Source of the DNA: Trichinella spiralis
Lineage: Eukaryota > Nematoda > Enoplea > Trichinellida > Trichinellidae
Reading direction: 5' to 3'
NCBI GenBank assembly: GCA_000181795.3
Contig: CM012954.1
Coordinates: forward strand, 12,177,855-12,241,854
DNA length: 64,000 nt
Under the pieces are notes generated by a model. It worked only from the letters and a program-made list of their open reading frames with translations. It made no database searches and had not been told where the DNA came from. The translations under genes were made by a program, and so were the position numbers. This document shows positions 1 through 10,811 of this stretch, piece after piece. Position 1 is the first letter of the stretch, and every line of letters starts with the position of its first letter.

Positions 1-1618
1 AATTCAAGAGTCAATTTCAAGATACAGTCAAAAGAGATAATGTACATTTATCGTATACTGTTTTTGACAAGCAAGTACATGAACAAACAAAAAGTTAGTA
101 ATTCACAATCATCTAGAATTAAATGTAAACCATAACTTTTAAGTTATAATTACTACAAGTGAATTATTACTAATAATAAATACACAAACAACACGAGTGA
201 TTAGGCTTTAATTCGGAGATAAAAAGTACCTTTTTTGAGAAACTTTTCTCGACTTATTATTTTATAAACAAAAAACAGGACCGTAAATGCCGATGATAAA
301 CCTAAAAAAAGAGAGTTAATTATAATGCAGGTTTTAATTATAAAATAAAAGTTTTTAAAGTTACATGGTAATAAATACAAAACCGTTCAAACAATTACCG
401 TATTTAGCATTGTGCAGTAATTGTAGTTTTTATTGATTATTTTATTTTGCATACTGTAGCGTCTCATCATCTCTTCTAAATGACTTTATTTTTTCATTTT
501 TTACACATTTTTGTTTGCATGAATTGCCAGAAAATTTATCAGTTCAGAATATTTTTTCACTATTGATTTTGCGTTGTACACTTGCACATGATTTGGCACA
601 TTTTTCAAAACAATAATATTACTTGATTTCAAAGTCGTTTTAAGACTGATTAAACAACTCTACGTTTCTGAAATATATAAAATATAAACAATATTTATAT
701 GTTCAGTGCAATTCAATTATAAACCTAAAATGAAGCAACATATGCTTCACATACATCAGTACTTGAAACATTAAAAAAGTGCAGTTGCTCGTAATTTCAT
801 TGATATTATACATTGTCATCTATTTATCATCACATACAGTAATGTCATTAAAATGAGGTGATTCACATGCTTTCTAATGTTCAAATAGTATTATAGTGGT
901 CGTGTTAGATTGACAAATTGTGTTGTGAGTTGATGCGTGTCAAAGTAAAATACAGTAACATTCATACTGAAAACAAATTACAGCACCACAGTGCGCAACG
1001 AAACGATGAAATTTTCCAAATTCTTTAGCATAACCCTGTCTACCATTTCGGCTACCGGACACACTAATTACATATTTTCTTCTTTTCAATTCACTTTCAC
1101 TTGAAAGTTGAGTTACACTTAAAAAATTGAAACTAGTTAATAAAATAAAAGTTGAATAATAGATAAATGTGCAGTTAAGTCTGTTAAGCTGTATCTGTCT
1201 CTATTTCCTTATTCCTATCTCTCCGTACTACACGAATAAGCTTCTTGTAACTTTTAAATGGGGTAATCATTTATGTACTTCAATAAATATCATACACCTC
1301 ACCTATTTCGATTTCAGCTACATACGTTTAAATGTCTTTGTTGTTTAAACAAGTCTCACAAACATCATTCTAATAAATGGAAACTTGCTACTGTTATACG
1401 TACATGACAATTTAATTGAAATAATAAACAAAGCAGACAGCATCAACAAAACTCTTTCAAATTATAATTCTGTACTCATTCAAAAAACCACTAAATTTAA
1501 AAAATACTATAAAAAGTAAGTGAATTACTTCAACAAACGATGTACAACACATCTCAATATCGGAAACAACCAAATGTGTGCTTGCAAGTAGCCAGATGAA
1601 CGTGCAAAATGGATGTTC
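1..1618. other. Intergenic, 3' flank of alpha-SNAP
   Basis: This AT-rich stretch lies downstream of the alpha-SNAP stop codon on the minus strand. I see no long open frame, tRNA or clear repeat in it. The part nearest the gene presumably holds its 3' UTR. Confidence 0.6.
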
Positions 1619-2810
1619 TTAAAGTAAATCAGATTCTTCCTCTCCGCAACTCTTTTTTACTCGCAGCAATAACGTCGTTGTCCATTGATCAAGCCTGGAA
1701 ATTTTATCATATTCTTTCACAGCATTTGTAAATTCCTCGGCATCATGTTCTTCAACAGCATGCAACGCATCCTGTACTTTGATTTAAAAAATATACTTAT
1801 TACATAATCAACTAATGAAAATTATGTGCTTGCCTTTAAAAGGGTGCATTCTCTTGAATCTTGAAATGAAGGAAAAATGTCAATACAACGATTAAGCGCG
1901 TGCTAAAAAAACATAAATTATAATGTAATATTATGAAAATTTCCAAAATCAACAAACTTACTTGTGCATCCAAAACATCTCTACAAAGATGACATAATAC
2001 TGCCTTAAAAAAGTAATCTTTTGCACTGTATTTCAAAAGTGTGTTTTCAGCATAAGAAATGCCAATTTCTTCAAAAATATCTGCGGCTTTTTTATACTGT
2101 TCAAGCTCTGCTGCAAACTGGGCAACTTTAAGCATGCACTTGTTTGCAGAACTAAACAACACGATGAACAAACAATACTATAAAATATGAATGCGCATCA
2201 CCTTTTAGATTCTTCGCCTTTATAATAATCTGCAGCTTTTTCATAATGATGCATCGCCTTCTCGGGATCGTTGCACTCTGATTCATACAATTCTGCAACG
2301 GACATGTAATATTTCGCTGCCATTGTAAATCTCCCCTTAAAAATATTAAAAAGTAAACTTTTAGGAGATTTGGAATCGTACCATTTCCGAATATATTTCA
2401 ACGGCCTTTAAAAGACAATCAATAGCCTGCTTTGGATTGATTTTTCGATAGCAATTGCTCGCATCGACGTAGTTGGTCGCAGCCTCGTGTTTATAGTCGC
2501 CCCTGGATAATGTAAGTTTGGCCGATCGAACAAACGCATCGCCAGCTTCAGTCCACTTTTTTGCAATTTTAAAGAGATTTCCGGCTTTTACATATAATTC
2601 ACAAGCTTCATCCACTTTTGATCCGCTAAAATTTTTAGTATCACGAATACAATACAATACAATACAATACAATATATCAAATGAAATTGTAAAATTATAT
2701 ATCTGTATATATGCTTATTACCCAAAAAGACCAAAAAATCCACTTGTTATTCGGCTTTTCTTTTCAGCTTCTTGCATTATTTTCTGCGCTTTGGATTCAC
2801 TGTCTTCCAT
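1619..2810 (-). CDS. snap-1: Alpha-SNAP, soluble NSF attachment protein
   Basis: Alpha-SNAP is the cytosolic adaptor that recruits the ATPase NSF to SNARE complexes so that they are taken apart after membrane fusion. Reading minus, the exons are 2810-2722, 2625-2382, 2335-2202, 2151-1962, a short exon ending at 1834 that begins near 1903, and 1771-1619. The product starts [12 protein letters not shown] and carries the membrane-contact loop FFGLFGG near residue 27. It then follows the animal protein through the helical repeats ([41 protein letters not shown]) to a C-terminus ending EEESDLL. The conserved C-terminal leucine region stimulates NSF in known family members. A pyrimidine-rich acceptor ends at about 2821, just 5' of the ATG, which would suit a 5' UTR intron or trans-splicing. 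The last intron uses a GC donor. It is transcribed divergently from the ADF locus. Confidence 0.93.
2646..2674. repeat. (AATAC)n pentanucleotide repeat
   Basis: About five and a half tandem copies of a five-base unit lie in the first coding intron of the alpha-SNAP gene, near its acceptor end. Confidence 0.9.
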
Positions 2811-2821
2811 TGGAATGCTTC

Positions 2822-3948
2822 TAAATTTGAAAAAATTTATTGTAAAAAACGCAGAAAATATAATTTCAAATAACACAATAGAAACAGATAAATTAAAAAA
2901 TGAAATTAAAAGCAAACAATAATATTCTCAAAGAATGCCATCACATTCATTAATGCCAGAAAAAAATCATCTGCAGATCACTTAAAATCTTACAAAACAT
3001 TTGCGAATCTGTGTAATAGTAATTTATATTACAAAACATAAAATACTTTTATTTCACTATTTTCTGAAAGCTTGAATAAATAATATTAAACATGAAATGG
3101 CAGTACGGTAACAGCTACATTTCAATCGTCAAGTTTCAATTAACACATCCATTACTGCAAATGATAATATTACTACTATTATTACAAATCTTAATTGCTA
3201 AAGTTGAATTATTTATTTTAAAAAATTCTTTTATAATTTTTACATGCTATGCAAAATATTTTTCAATACATAAATTAAACTTTCATTGATAAAATAGTGA
3301 ATTATAAATTAATTTATATAAAATATACATTAAAATATCAGCAATTCTACGCATTCATCGAATCGCAATAAAATCACTAGTTTTACGGTAAGCCATTAGA
3401 ATTTCCAACAATCTTGAATGTATAAGAGAACGAAACTAGATGTGTAAAATTATCGGCATTTTAATATTCTAAAATTAAATTATAAAATATATTTAAATTT
3501 AAGATTCATTTCAAAATTACTTACATTTTCTATCAACTCACATATTTTACCTGCATATCAGAACGTTACATACTTATTATTATGCTGACGTAGCAGCTTT
3601 GTTGAATAGCTGTTTAAAATAATTATTTGTAGATACATGTTATGTAGATATGGTTAGGAATTGCTTTTTTTATACTTTTAAAACGATGAATAAATTTTTC
3701 TGCAATATTTCATTCGCTTCTGCGTTAAGTTATTTTCCATCTCGACTAATACGCTCTTTTAGTAGTTGACCAATCATCCACCAACGCATGACCTGATTTT
3801 AACTAATCATTTTAGCCTTGGGCGGTGCTTGACAATCATTTCGCTTACTAGCGAACTTGTGTGAATTCGTTATTCATTGGCAAGTCGTCGTTGTGTTTGC
3901 TGTTTTCTGAAATTTCTGCGTAAAGTTGAATTAACTTTGAATATAAAG
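2822..3948. other. Divergent intergenic region, alpha-SNAP / ADF locus
   Basis: The region separates the start codons of two divergent genes and should hold both promoters. It is AT-rich with no convincing ORF. The last part before the ATG at 3949 would be the 5' UTR of the ADF/cofilin transcripts. Confidence 0.5.
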
Positions 3949-5316
3949 ATGGTAAGTATCTTCTTTTTGATACATTTGGATGTTTGTTTTGGGTGTATTT
4001 CCGTGTGTTATTAATTTTATTTTGATAATTAGTCATTTGCTACGTTTGTGTAACGTGGAAGCTGTTTATTGTGTTAATGATCTCATGTTTGTGTTTTTGA
4101 GCATGCAACTTGAAGAATTTTGCGTTGTTTGCTTGTGAATGAATTTCTGACATTATAGTTGAATGACTAATAGCATGTTTTCTTTTACCGTAGTCATCCG
4201 GGGTAACTGTTAATCCAGATTGTCGGACGACGTTTCAGCTTATGGCAGAAGGAAGAAAAGATCTACGTTACATCATTTTTAGCATTGTCAACGTAAGTGT
4301 TCTATACTAGTTTCGTTTATTTTGTTATACATATATTCATTATGTTAATGCTATGTTGACTTTTCATATCTTTTGAAACTGCACTGATGATTCATTATGT
4401 ATAATAATAATTTGAAGATTGTTTAAAGTTAAGCCAATAGTTTGCCTAATATTTCAGTAGTTTTTTGATATGAAGTTATCGTTGAATTAATTGGAACTGC
4501 TGTAAAACGTAACGTTATCAAAGCATTCTTGTGTATTTAGTGATTGCGATGTATATTCGCATGCGTCGTTTCATTTATTCTTTGCTATTGGCGCGCAGTT
4601 GTTAAAGTTTTGCTAGTTGGTCAGACAATTATAGCTTTCTTTATGCCGGCGGCATTTATTATGGGCCACATTATTAGAAACATTTGTGTTCTCTTTCTGT
4701 TGAGAAGAAACGCAGATACCCTTGTTACAAAATGACCTTGTCATAATTGTATAATATTTTAAAATTCAGTTGAAGAAAAGAGTTATACTCTGTTGCTTAC
4801 AAGTGAAGTATTATTTTATTGGTGGTATAAGTATTTTTTAGGACAAAGAAGTTGTAGTTGAGAAAGCAATTTGTGAGGACGATCTTCACAGTCGTCCAGA
4901 TGATGATTATGCTGACAATTCTAAAACGGCATATCTGGAGTTTGTTGACGACTTAAAGCAGCTGACGGACAATTTTAACGATTGTCGCTATGCTGTTTTT
5001 GATTTTAAATTTACCGGTAGCAGAGAAGGCGCTGGTGTTAGTAAAATGTCTAAAATTGTATTTTTGCAAGTGTAAGTTTATTTTTGGTTATGAATGTATT
5101 GTTGACTTTTAATTAATGGAAGCTTGTGACTTTTATTACAGTTGCCCAGATGGAGCAAGTGTTAAGCGCAAAATGGTTTATGCCAGCTCTGCTTCAGCGA
5201 TCAAAGCAGCTCTTGGTACAAGCAAACTGATTTCATTGCAAATTTCTGATGAATCAGAGTTGTGCCACTCGGACATTTTGCGCAAATTGTGCAACAAATA
5301 TTGTGATAGACGTTGA
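3949..5316 (+). CDS. unc-60: ADF/cofilin, UNC-60A-type isoform
   Basis: This actin-depolymerising factor/cofilin severs and depolymerises actin filaments in the cytoplasm. The exons are 3949-3951 (only the ATG, followed directly by a GTAAGT donor), 4194-4292, 4842-5071 and 5142-5316, giving 168 residues. The product begins MSSGVTVNPDCRTTFQLMAE. It carries the ADF-homology core motifs CRYAVFDFKF and, across the last splice, a CPDGASVKRKMVYASSA long-helix segment that binds actin. Length and sequence match C. elegans UNC-60A (165 residues). Family knowledge: in C. elegans the ATG-only exon is shared with a second, muscle-type isoform. The same arrangement is visible here with the B exon set downstream. 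The initiator-only exon means the isoform is chosen entirely by splicing. Confidence 0.92.
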
Positions 5317-6497
5317 GCTTCTTTTATAGGCATTTGGTCTGATTGACATAAGTATTACTTTGTGAAGAATTTTCGCCAATTTTTTTAGTCATTTCCGTAT
5401 TTATTATTCTACTTCCATTACTCATTGATAAATTACCACATTCCTTATTCCCACAAATATTTATGCTATGATCACCGCAACAGTGGATTCGTCTTGAATA
5501 TCAGCAATATTTCATGCTTGTTTTTTGTATTGGTAAGAAATGTGCGCAAGTATTGCTTATATTTGTGCCTCTTTTAACATTGCAGAACGTGCATGATATT
5601 TCTGATGATGAAATACCCCGTGAGTTTTGCTTCTCTTGAAAAATAAAGTTTTGCATGATGTTTGCGTTGTTATGTATAACATGCATGCGTTTTTATTATT
5701 TGAAGATGAATATTTCACTCAAGCGGGTGAAAACATTTCAGGCATCTGGTGTGAAGATTGATCCGCAGTGCAAAAAAGATTATGATGATATGCATAGTCG
5801 GAAGATGTATTCTTATTTAATTTTTCGTATTTCCGACGATGATACAACAATAATCGTTGAGAAGAAAGGTTTGAAAGGCGCATCATACAAGGAATTTCAA
5901 GATGTAAGCAAAGTTGTTTGCATCTTATAAAAAAAGAAAACAGATTTAATTCAAGTAGATACGTATGTACTAGTAGATTATGTAACAAATAACCTGCAAT
6001 GTGACAATACATACTGATAGTACTATTCACAGACTTTCATAGTAGACCAATTGAAGCTGGAAAATGGCTTCACGGTTTTGCTGAATGTTCTGTTTGCTGA
6101 TATGTTGAAGGGTAGCGAAAAATAATGGTCATTTAGGAATTAGCTAAGGCAGTTGCGACGGGGAAGGAATGTCGCTATGGTTGTGTGGATGTGGAATTTG
6201 CCGTGCAACGTCAAGGGACAGAGTCGGTATCTTCCATTCGAAAAGTCGTTTTTGTCCAGTTGTAAGTTGGTTTTCAAAGCGAAGTGTCGTCTGTTTTCTT
6301 TTAGCAATACAGGGCATTATTCTTTCAGATGTCCTGACGATGCGCCTGTACGCAAACGGATGCTTTATGCTAGTTCAGTGCGTGGCTTGAAGTCCTGTCT
6401 CGGACTTGAAAGTCTGATGCAGATTCAAGCATCAGATATATCTGATTTAGATGAAAAGGCAATAAAGCACGAGCTAATGACTCATCAACGCATGTAA
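3949..6497 (+). CDS. unc-60: ADF/cofilin, UNC-60B-type isoform
   Basis: This is the second ADF/cofilin encoded at the locus. The proposed exons are the shared ATG (3949-3951), 5742-5903, 6137-6261 and 6329-6497, giving 152 residues, the same length as C. elegans UNC-60B, the body-wall-muscle isoform. The product starts MASGVKIDPQCKKDYDDMH. It contains ECRYGCVDVEF and CPDDAPVRKRMLYASSVRG, and ends DEKAIKHELMTHQRM, very close to UNC-60B. The last intron falls at the same codon and phase as in the A set, inside the Q-[V/L]-C-P-D motif, so the two sets look like an old tandem duplication. An in-frame ATG at 5706 runs through the acceptor into exon B2, so initiation without the shared exon is possible on sequence alone. 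Confidence 0.88.
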
Positions 6498-7409
6498 CTG
6501 TTTTTGATGAGCCTTTTGTCAGTTAGCTCAAAATTTGCTGTTAACAGTAGTAGTTGTTCGCCTTATTTGTTAGACATTTTATCACATATTTATTCTTCAG
6601 CTTTTTTCTGCCGTTGAACGCTGGTTATCATCCAAATATCTGGCGAATTGAATCAACTGTGCTTGTCCTTTTCTTTGAAGTTAATATTTTTTCATTTTCA
6701 GTGTTGCAAACATGTTGCTTCAAACAAAAGAAGCACATCATTTGAAACGTGAAACTGAATATGCTTTCAGAAACTGATGCTAGCTATTTATTATTATAGG
6801 GCTGATAGACAAATTCTGTAAACAAGAATGTGTGAATTCATTGAAAAGCGTAGATTGTTTATTTGTTGTTAAGTTGAATTGACAAAATATTTTTTTAATG
6901 TAAATTAGATTAAATTTTTTTAGTCATTGTACATGCTTATGAAAGATAAGAGCATTCGAATAGTAAATTTTCAATTATACTGTATTTGTATTTTATGTTT
7001 TACCAAATAGATCGGAAAAACTGGAATATCTAGTTCAAATTGTAATGCTGTTATATCAAAAACCTACGTTTAACCTTTAGTGCAAAATGTAAAATACACG
7101 CTACAGTAATATTTTTGAAACAGAATTGGTCATTTTAAGGCATTCACAAAATTCAAAAGTTGAAAAATAGAATTGGTAAATACGTAATAATTAGGAATTA
7201 TGTTTGACAGGAGAATCAAGTCAATGAAAATGAAATTGCACAAATGTTATTGCTAAAATCAAACGAAAAGAAATGGCTGAAAAATAAGCCTAATTAATTA
7301 GTTGAAAAATTGCTTTCATTGCTATTATTATTATCATTAATATCACATTTGTCATTTTCTTATCTTGAAAATTAAATTAAAATTCATAATTAGAACAAGA
7401 CATATTGTA
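6498..7409. other. Intergenic
   Basis: AT-rich sequence between the ADF locus and the tRNA gene. Only short ORFs without homology-like features are present. Confidence 0.5.
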
Positions 7410-7481
7410 GGGGGTATAGCTCAGTGGTAGAGCATTCGACTGCAGATCGAGAGGTCCCCGGTTCAAACCCGGGTGCCCCCT
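7410..7481 (+). tRNA. tRNA-Cys (GCA)
   Basis: A 72-base cloverleaf with no intron. The acceptor stem pairs GGGGGTA with TGCCCCC, and the discriminator base is T, as usual for tRNA-Cys. The D arm matches the A-box (TAGCTCAGTGG). The anticodon loop is CTGCAGA, giving anticodon GCA. The T arm is CCCGG-TTCAAAC-CCGGG and holds the B-box. A run of five T at about 7486-7490 is a suitable Pol III terminator. Confidence 0.96.
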
Positions 7482-7923
7482 GATGTTTTTCTCAACCTTA
7501 CTTTCTATTCCTGAAAAGATACATATTCAAGATTCATTCATAGTTGATCATATTTTACCTCCATATGCACAGCTTTAATTCTCATAGCATTTTAACTGCT
7601 ACATTTGCTCAAAATAAGCAAGTTCTAACCAAAGTAGTGTAGGCATATTCTTCATCTGTTTAAATATATTCTTATAATTTTATAATTTAAAACTAATAAT
7701 TTCAATAACTATAGAATAATAATGTCATTGTAAGTTGTCAAATTTTTATTTTAACTACGAATTACAGTATATGATAACTCAAGATGCACTTTTAGCTTTT
7801 TATCAAAAAGACTGTGGAAGTAGTACCTGGTCGAAATATCAATGTTTTACTGTGATTAATTGAAGCAAGGCACTTATTAATTGAGTACTAGTAAGCTTGT
7901 TTATGAATTTACTTGTCTGAAAT

Positions 7924-7981
7924 GCAATGCAATGAAATGCACATTCATGCGAATGCATTTGCATTTTATTTATTGCATTGC
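7924..7981. repeat. Imperfect inverted repeat (hairpin)
   Basis: GCAATGCAAT at 7924-7933 is matched by its exact reverse complement at 7972-7981. A second nested pair (AAATGCA / TGCATTT) sits inside around a loop of about 12 bases. The right side contains the octamer ATTTGCAT, the reverse of the POU-factor octamer. Confidence 0.7.
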
Positions 7982-8422
7982 TTTATGCTGTTTTCTTCAC
8001 TGGTAAATGATAATGCATGTGAATGAACTAAAGCACGATGAATTCTGTTGTACTTTACTGCATTAAATTTGAAATTGGCAGTCTGTTATTTGTTGTAAAG
8101 CACCGACTGGAGTATTTATTTGCGCACCACGGGAAAATGAAACTTATCGAATTTTTTGTAACACTTTGTAACTCAAAATTGAATGAAGAAATGTTAAAAT
8201 AACTATCTATTTTAATGATTAACAGTCTTTTGAGACTTTGTGAGCACGTTAATGTTCATTAGTAAGTCAATCCGCTTTAAATTATTTAATAGGTATATAA
8301 TGTTGTACTTGAAATGTAACAGTTTAGCATACAACGCTATTCATTGCCCTTTTCTGCAGTTTAGTTTGATAAATAATAACAGTTTTCGTACAGTGAACCC
8401 ATTTAATAATTATATATAAGCA

Positions 8423-8443
8423 TGTGTGTGTGTGTGTGTGTGT
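8423..8443. repeat. (TG)n microsatellite
   Basis: About ten TG dinucleotides in tandem in the intergenic region upstream of the MFS gene. Confidence 0.9.
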
Positions 8444-8716
8444 ATTATTCGTTTTGGCATGCTGAAAGAACGATATTAATTTAGCATGAAAATGAAATAA
8501 ATTTCTTTCTTCATGTTCTAATTGGGAAATCAACAGATGGCGGAAATGTTGCAATTTGTGATTTGATACAATTTCTTTACAGTAATTGTGATATTTAAGT
8601 ATCAATTTAAAAGTTTATTTTTATTCAATGATAAGTTGGTTATTTAAAATATGATATGATATGATATAAGTTGGTTACTTAAAAATTTAATTTATTCAAT
8701 TGTGGATAAAAAATTA

Positions 8717-10495
8717 ATGCATTTTAGTTTGGTTTATTCACCGATGAAGCTCTGTCGAACAAAGTGCACTGTGACTGGTCCTGAGTTGTTTTTATTTCTA
8801 ATTGGCATCAGCATTGGCTTGTACATAAGTGCTTATTCTCCGTTTATACTTTTCAAAGTGTGCCTGAATTATGTCTCCTCCAACAGTCTCAGCAGTGTTG
8901 ACTGCATGTCGATTACAAATTCGACAGTTCAAAGTAAGGTCGAAGCGGAAGCGTCTGTTTATTTGGTATTTCTTCAACTGGCCAACACAATTCCCGGCAT
9001 ATTCAGCGTTCTATTAGTATCTGCATGGTCAGATGCACATGGAAGGAAGTTGCCACTTCTCTGCTGCTCTGCCGGTTGCATTGTAAGCTCGGCATTGATG
9101 ATCGCATTTGCAGTTTATCCCTCTTTGTCGATACATTATTTACTATTTCCGCAAATCATTTTTGGCTTTTTCGATCCGCTGTTTTTGTTCAGTTTCTGTT
9201 TTGCAATGATCACTGACGTCGTCAACGTTCCATCTCAAGTTGCGGTACGTATGGGAATAGCGACTGGTTTGTTGTTTCTGGGCATTCTGATCGGCAATTT
9301 AAGCTGCAGTTTGATCGAAGCTCAGCTGCAATACAGCTACGGCTATGTTTTTCTGGCGAGCACAGTGGTGTCAGCTGTCAGCTTTTTCTGTGCTGTACTG
9401 TTCCTTCGTGAAACTCGCTTCCTTCGAGATGAACAACAACAACAACACGAACAGCAGCAACATCCTATCGGACAAAAAACTTTAAAAGAACTAATCATCA
9501 CCGATGGAATCATGGAATACGTCTCCACGCTGGTCAAAGTCAGATCTGAATCGAAACGAAAATTGCTGTGGATATCGTTGACAATATTCCTCGGCTTGTA
9601 CATGTGCGACAACGGTAAGCGACAAATAATGTTGATGATTGTTTAATGTTAAATGAGCAAATGATTGTTGCATTGAACAACACAGGCATTGGAAGTTTGC
9701 AGTTGCTGTATGTCAAACTCTCTCCGCTTACCTTCACAGACTCTGAGTACAGTCTTATGTTGTCTGTTCAACGGTCCTTCGCCGTCGTCTCGACAATCGG
9801 TCTTCCTTACATGTTCAAACGAATCGGCTGGCATGACACATCGCTCATCCTCGTTGGTATTGCTTTGTCAATATTTAAGACAACTCTTTTCGCCACCAGC
9901 ACCAATCAGTACATGGTTTTCTTCTGTAAGTAGTCGTTCAACTGTTTTATTCATTCATTGGACGTTCGTTTTTTCCCCAAGCCTCTGCATTCGGTGGTTT
10001 GTCAACGGTTTATTTTCCTGCTTTTCGGTCGTTTCTCTCCAGCTTAGTGGAACGCTACGAGACAGGTTAATTCACCTTCAAATTCGATAACACACTATTC
10101 ATTTACTAATTTATGCTTGCTTTTCTTCAAGTTCGCCTTTTTTCAACTATTGCCATGCTTGAACAACTCAGTCCGGTATTGTCAACGATCGTATTCAATT
10201 TCCTCTATGCCAAGTTGGTAACAGTATATTCAGGTTTTGTTTTCATGTTTTCATCGGCTGTGAAACTGATCTTCTTTGTCATAATGGGGTAATTATATAT
10301 ATATTGTTTTTTTAATTTAATGTTCTCTGAAATGAAATTCTTCTTCTGTTAACTGTCGTGAATTAATAATACATTTATCTTTCTAGGTGGATATATTGGA
10401 AAACTCGAATCAAAAGTGTTCAACATACTGCTACAGTTGAAGTGGATAAGTCAGATTTGATAGATGAGGAAAACAACAACAGCGATACAACTTGA
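8717..10495 (+). CDS. MFS transporter, SLC46-like
   Basis: A polytopic major-facilitator-superfamily carrier closest, as far as I can judge, to the SLC46 proton-coupled folate/solute transporters. The exons are 8717-9614, 9686-9925, 9982-10065, 10132-10288 and 10387-10495, giving 495 residues, a normal SLC46 length. The N-terminal half shows a first membrane helix (PELFLFLIGISIGLYISAY), an extracellular loop with N-S-T and N-S-L sites, and the MFS loop 2-3 motif SDAHGRK near residue 110. A Gln/His-rich tract (QQQQHEQQQH) sits in the central cytoplasmic loop, after RETRFLRDE. The C-terminus ends in a soluble acidic tail (DLIDEENNNSDTT). The start is the first in-frame ATG. The ORF opens slightly upstream without an ATG, and a later ATG at 8744 is an alternative. 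Substrate unknown. Confidence 0.82.
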
Positions 10496-10811
10496 ATTCC
10501 ACAACCGTATTCATTGCGCACTTGTTGTTTGAGTTAATCTTTTGCTTCATCATCCATTATCTCATTTGCACAATTATCACTTTCTGAACAGGTAATCTAA
10601 CAGAATATATGCATATAAAAAGCAAAGGTATTTTTACGCAAAGGAAAGAATTAAAAATAAAACGGTGATGAATTTAATGACTAGTTATGAAACGAAGTAA
10701 ATAATAAACATGTTAACTATTACCAGATAAAGTAAAAAATGTTTAAGAGAACAATTTCCACGCTCATATGATATATATACATATCATCACCCAGCCACTA
10801 CAAACATTGTT

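Larger units (their letters stand above)
7482..8716. other. Intergenic with microsatellites and a hairpin
   Basis: No convincing ORF. It holds the inverted repeat at 7924-7981, a (TG)n run at 8423-8443 and a short ATGAT repeat at about 8649-8667. The 3' part should contain the promoter of the MFS gene. Confidence 0.5.

Noticed and set aside
3092-3289. 65-codon plus-strand ORF
   Set aside because: Leu/Ile-rich translation of AT-rich DNA in a promoter region, with no supporting signal.
5655-5741. In-frame ATGs upstream of the second ADF exon set as the true start
   Set aside because: The strong acceptor at 5741 and the exact match of the spliced product to UNC-60B, including MASGVK, make the shared ATG the better model. 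The alternative is kept as a test.
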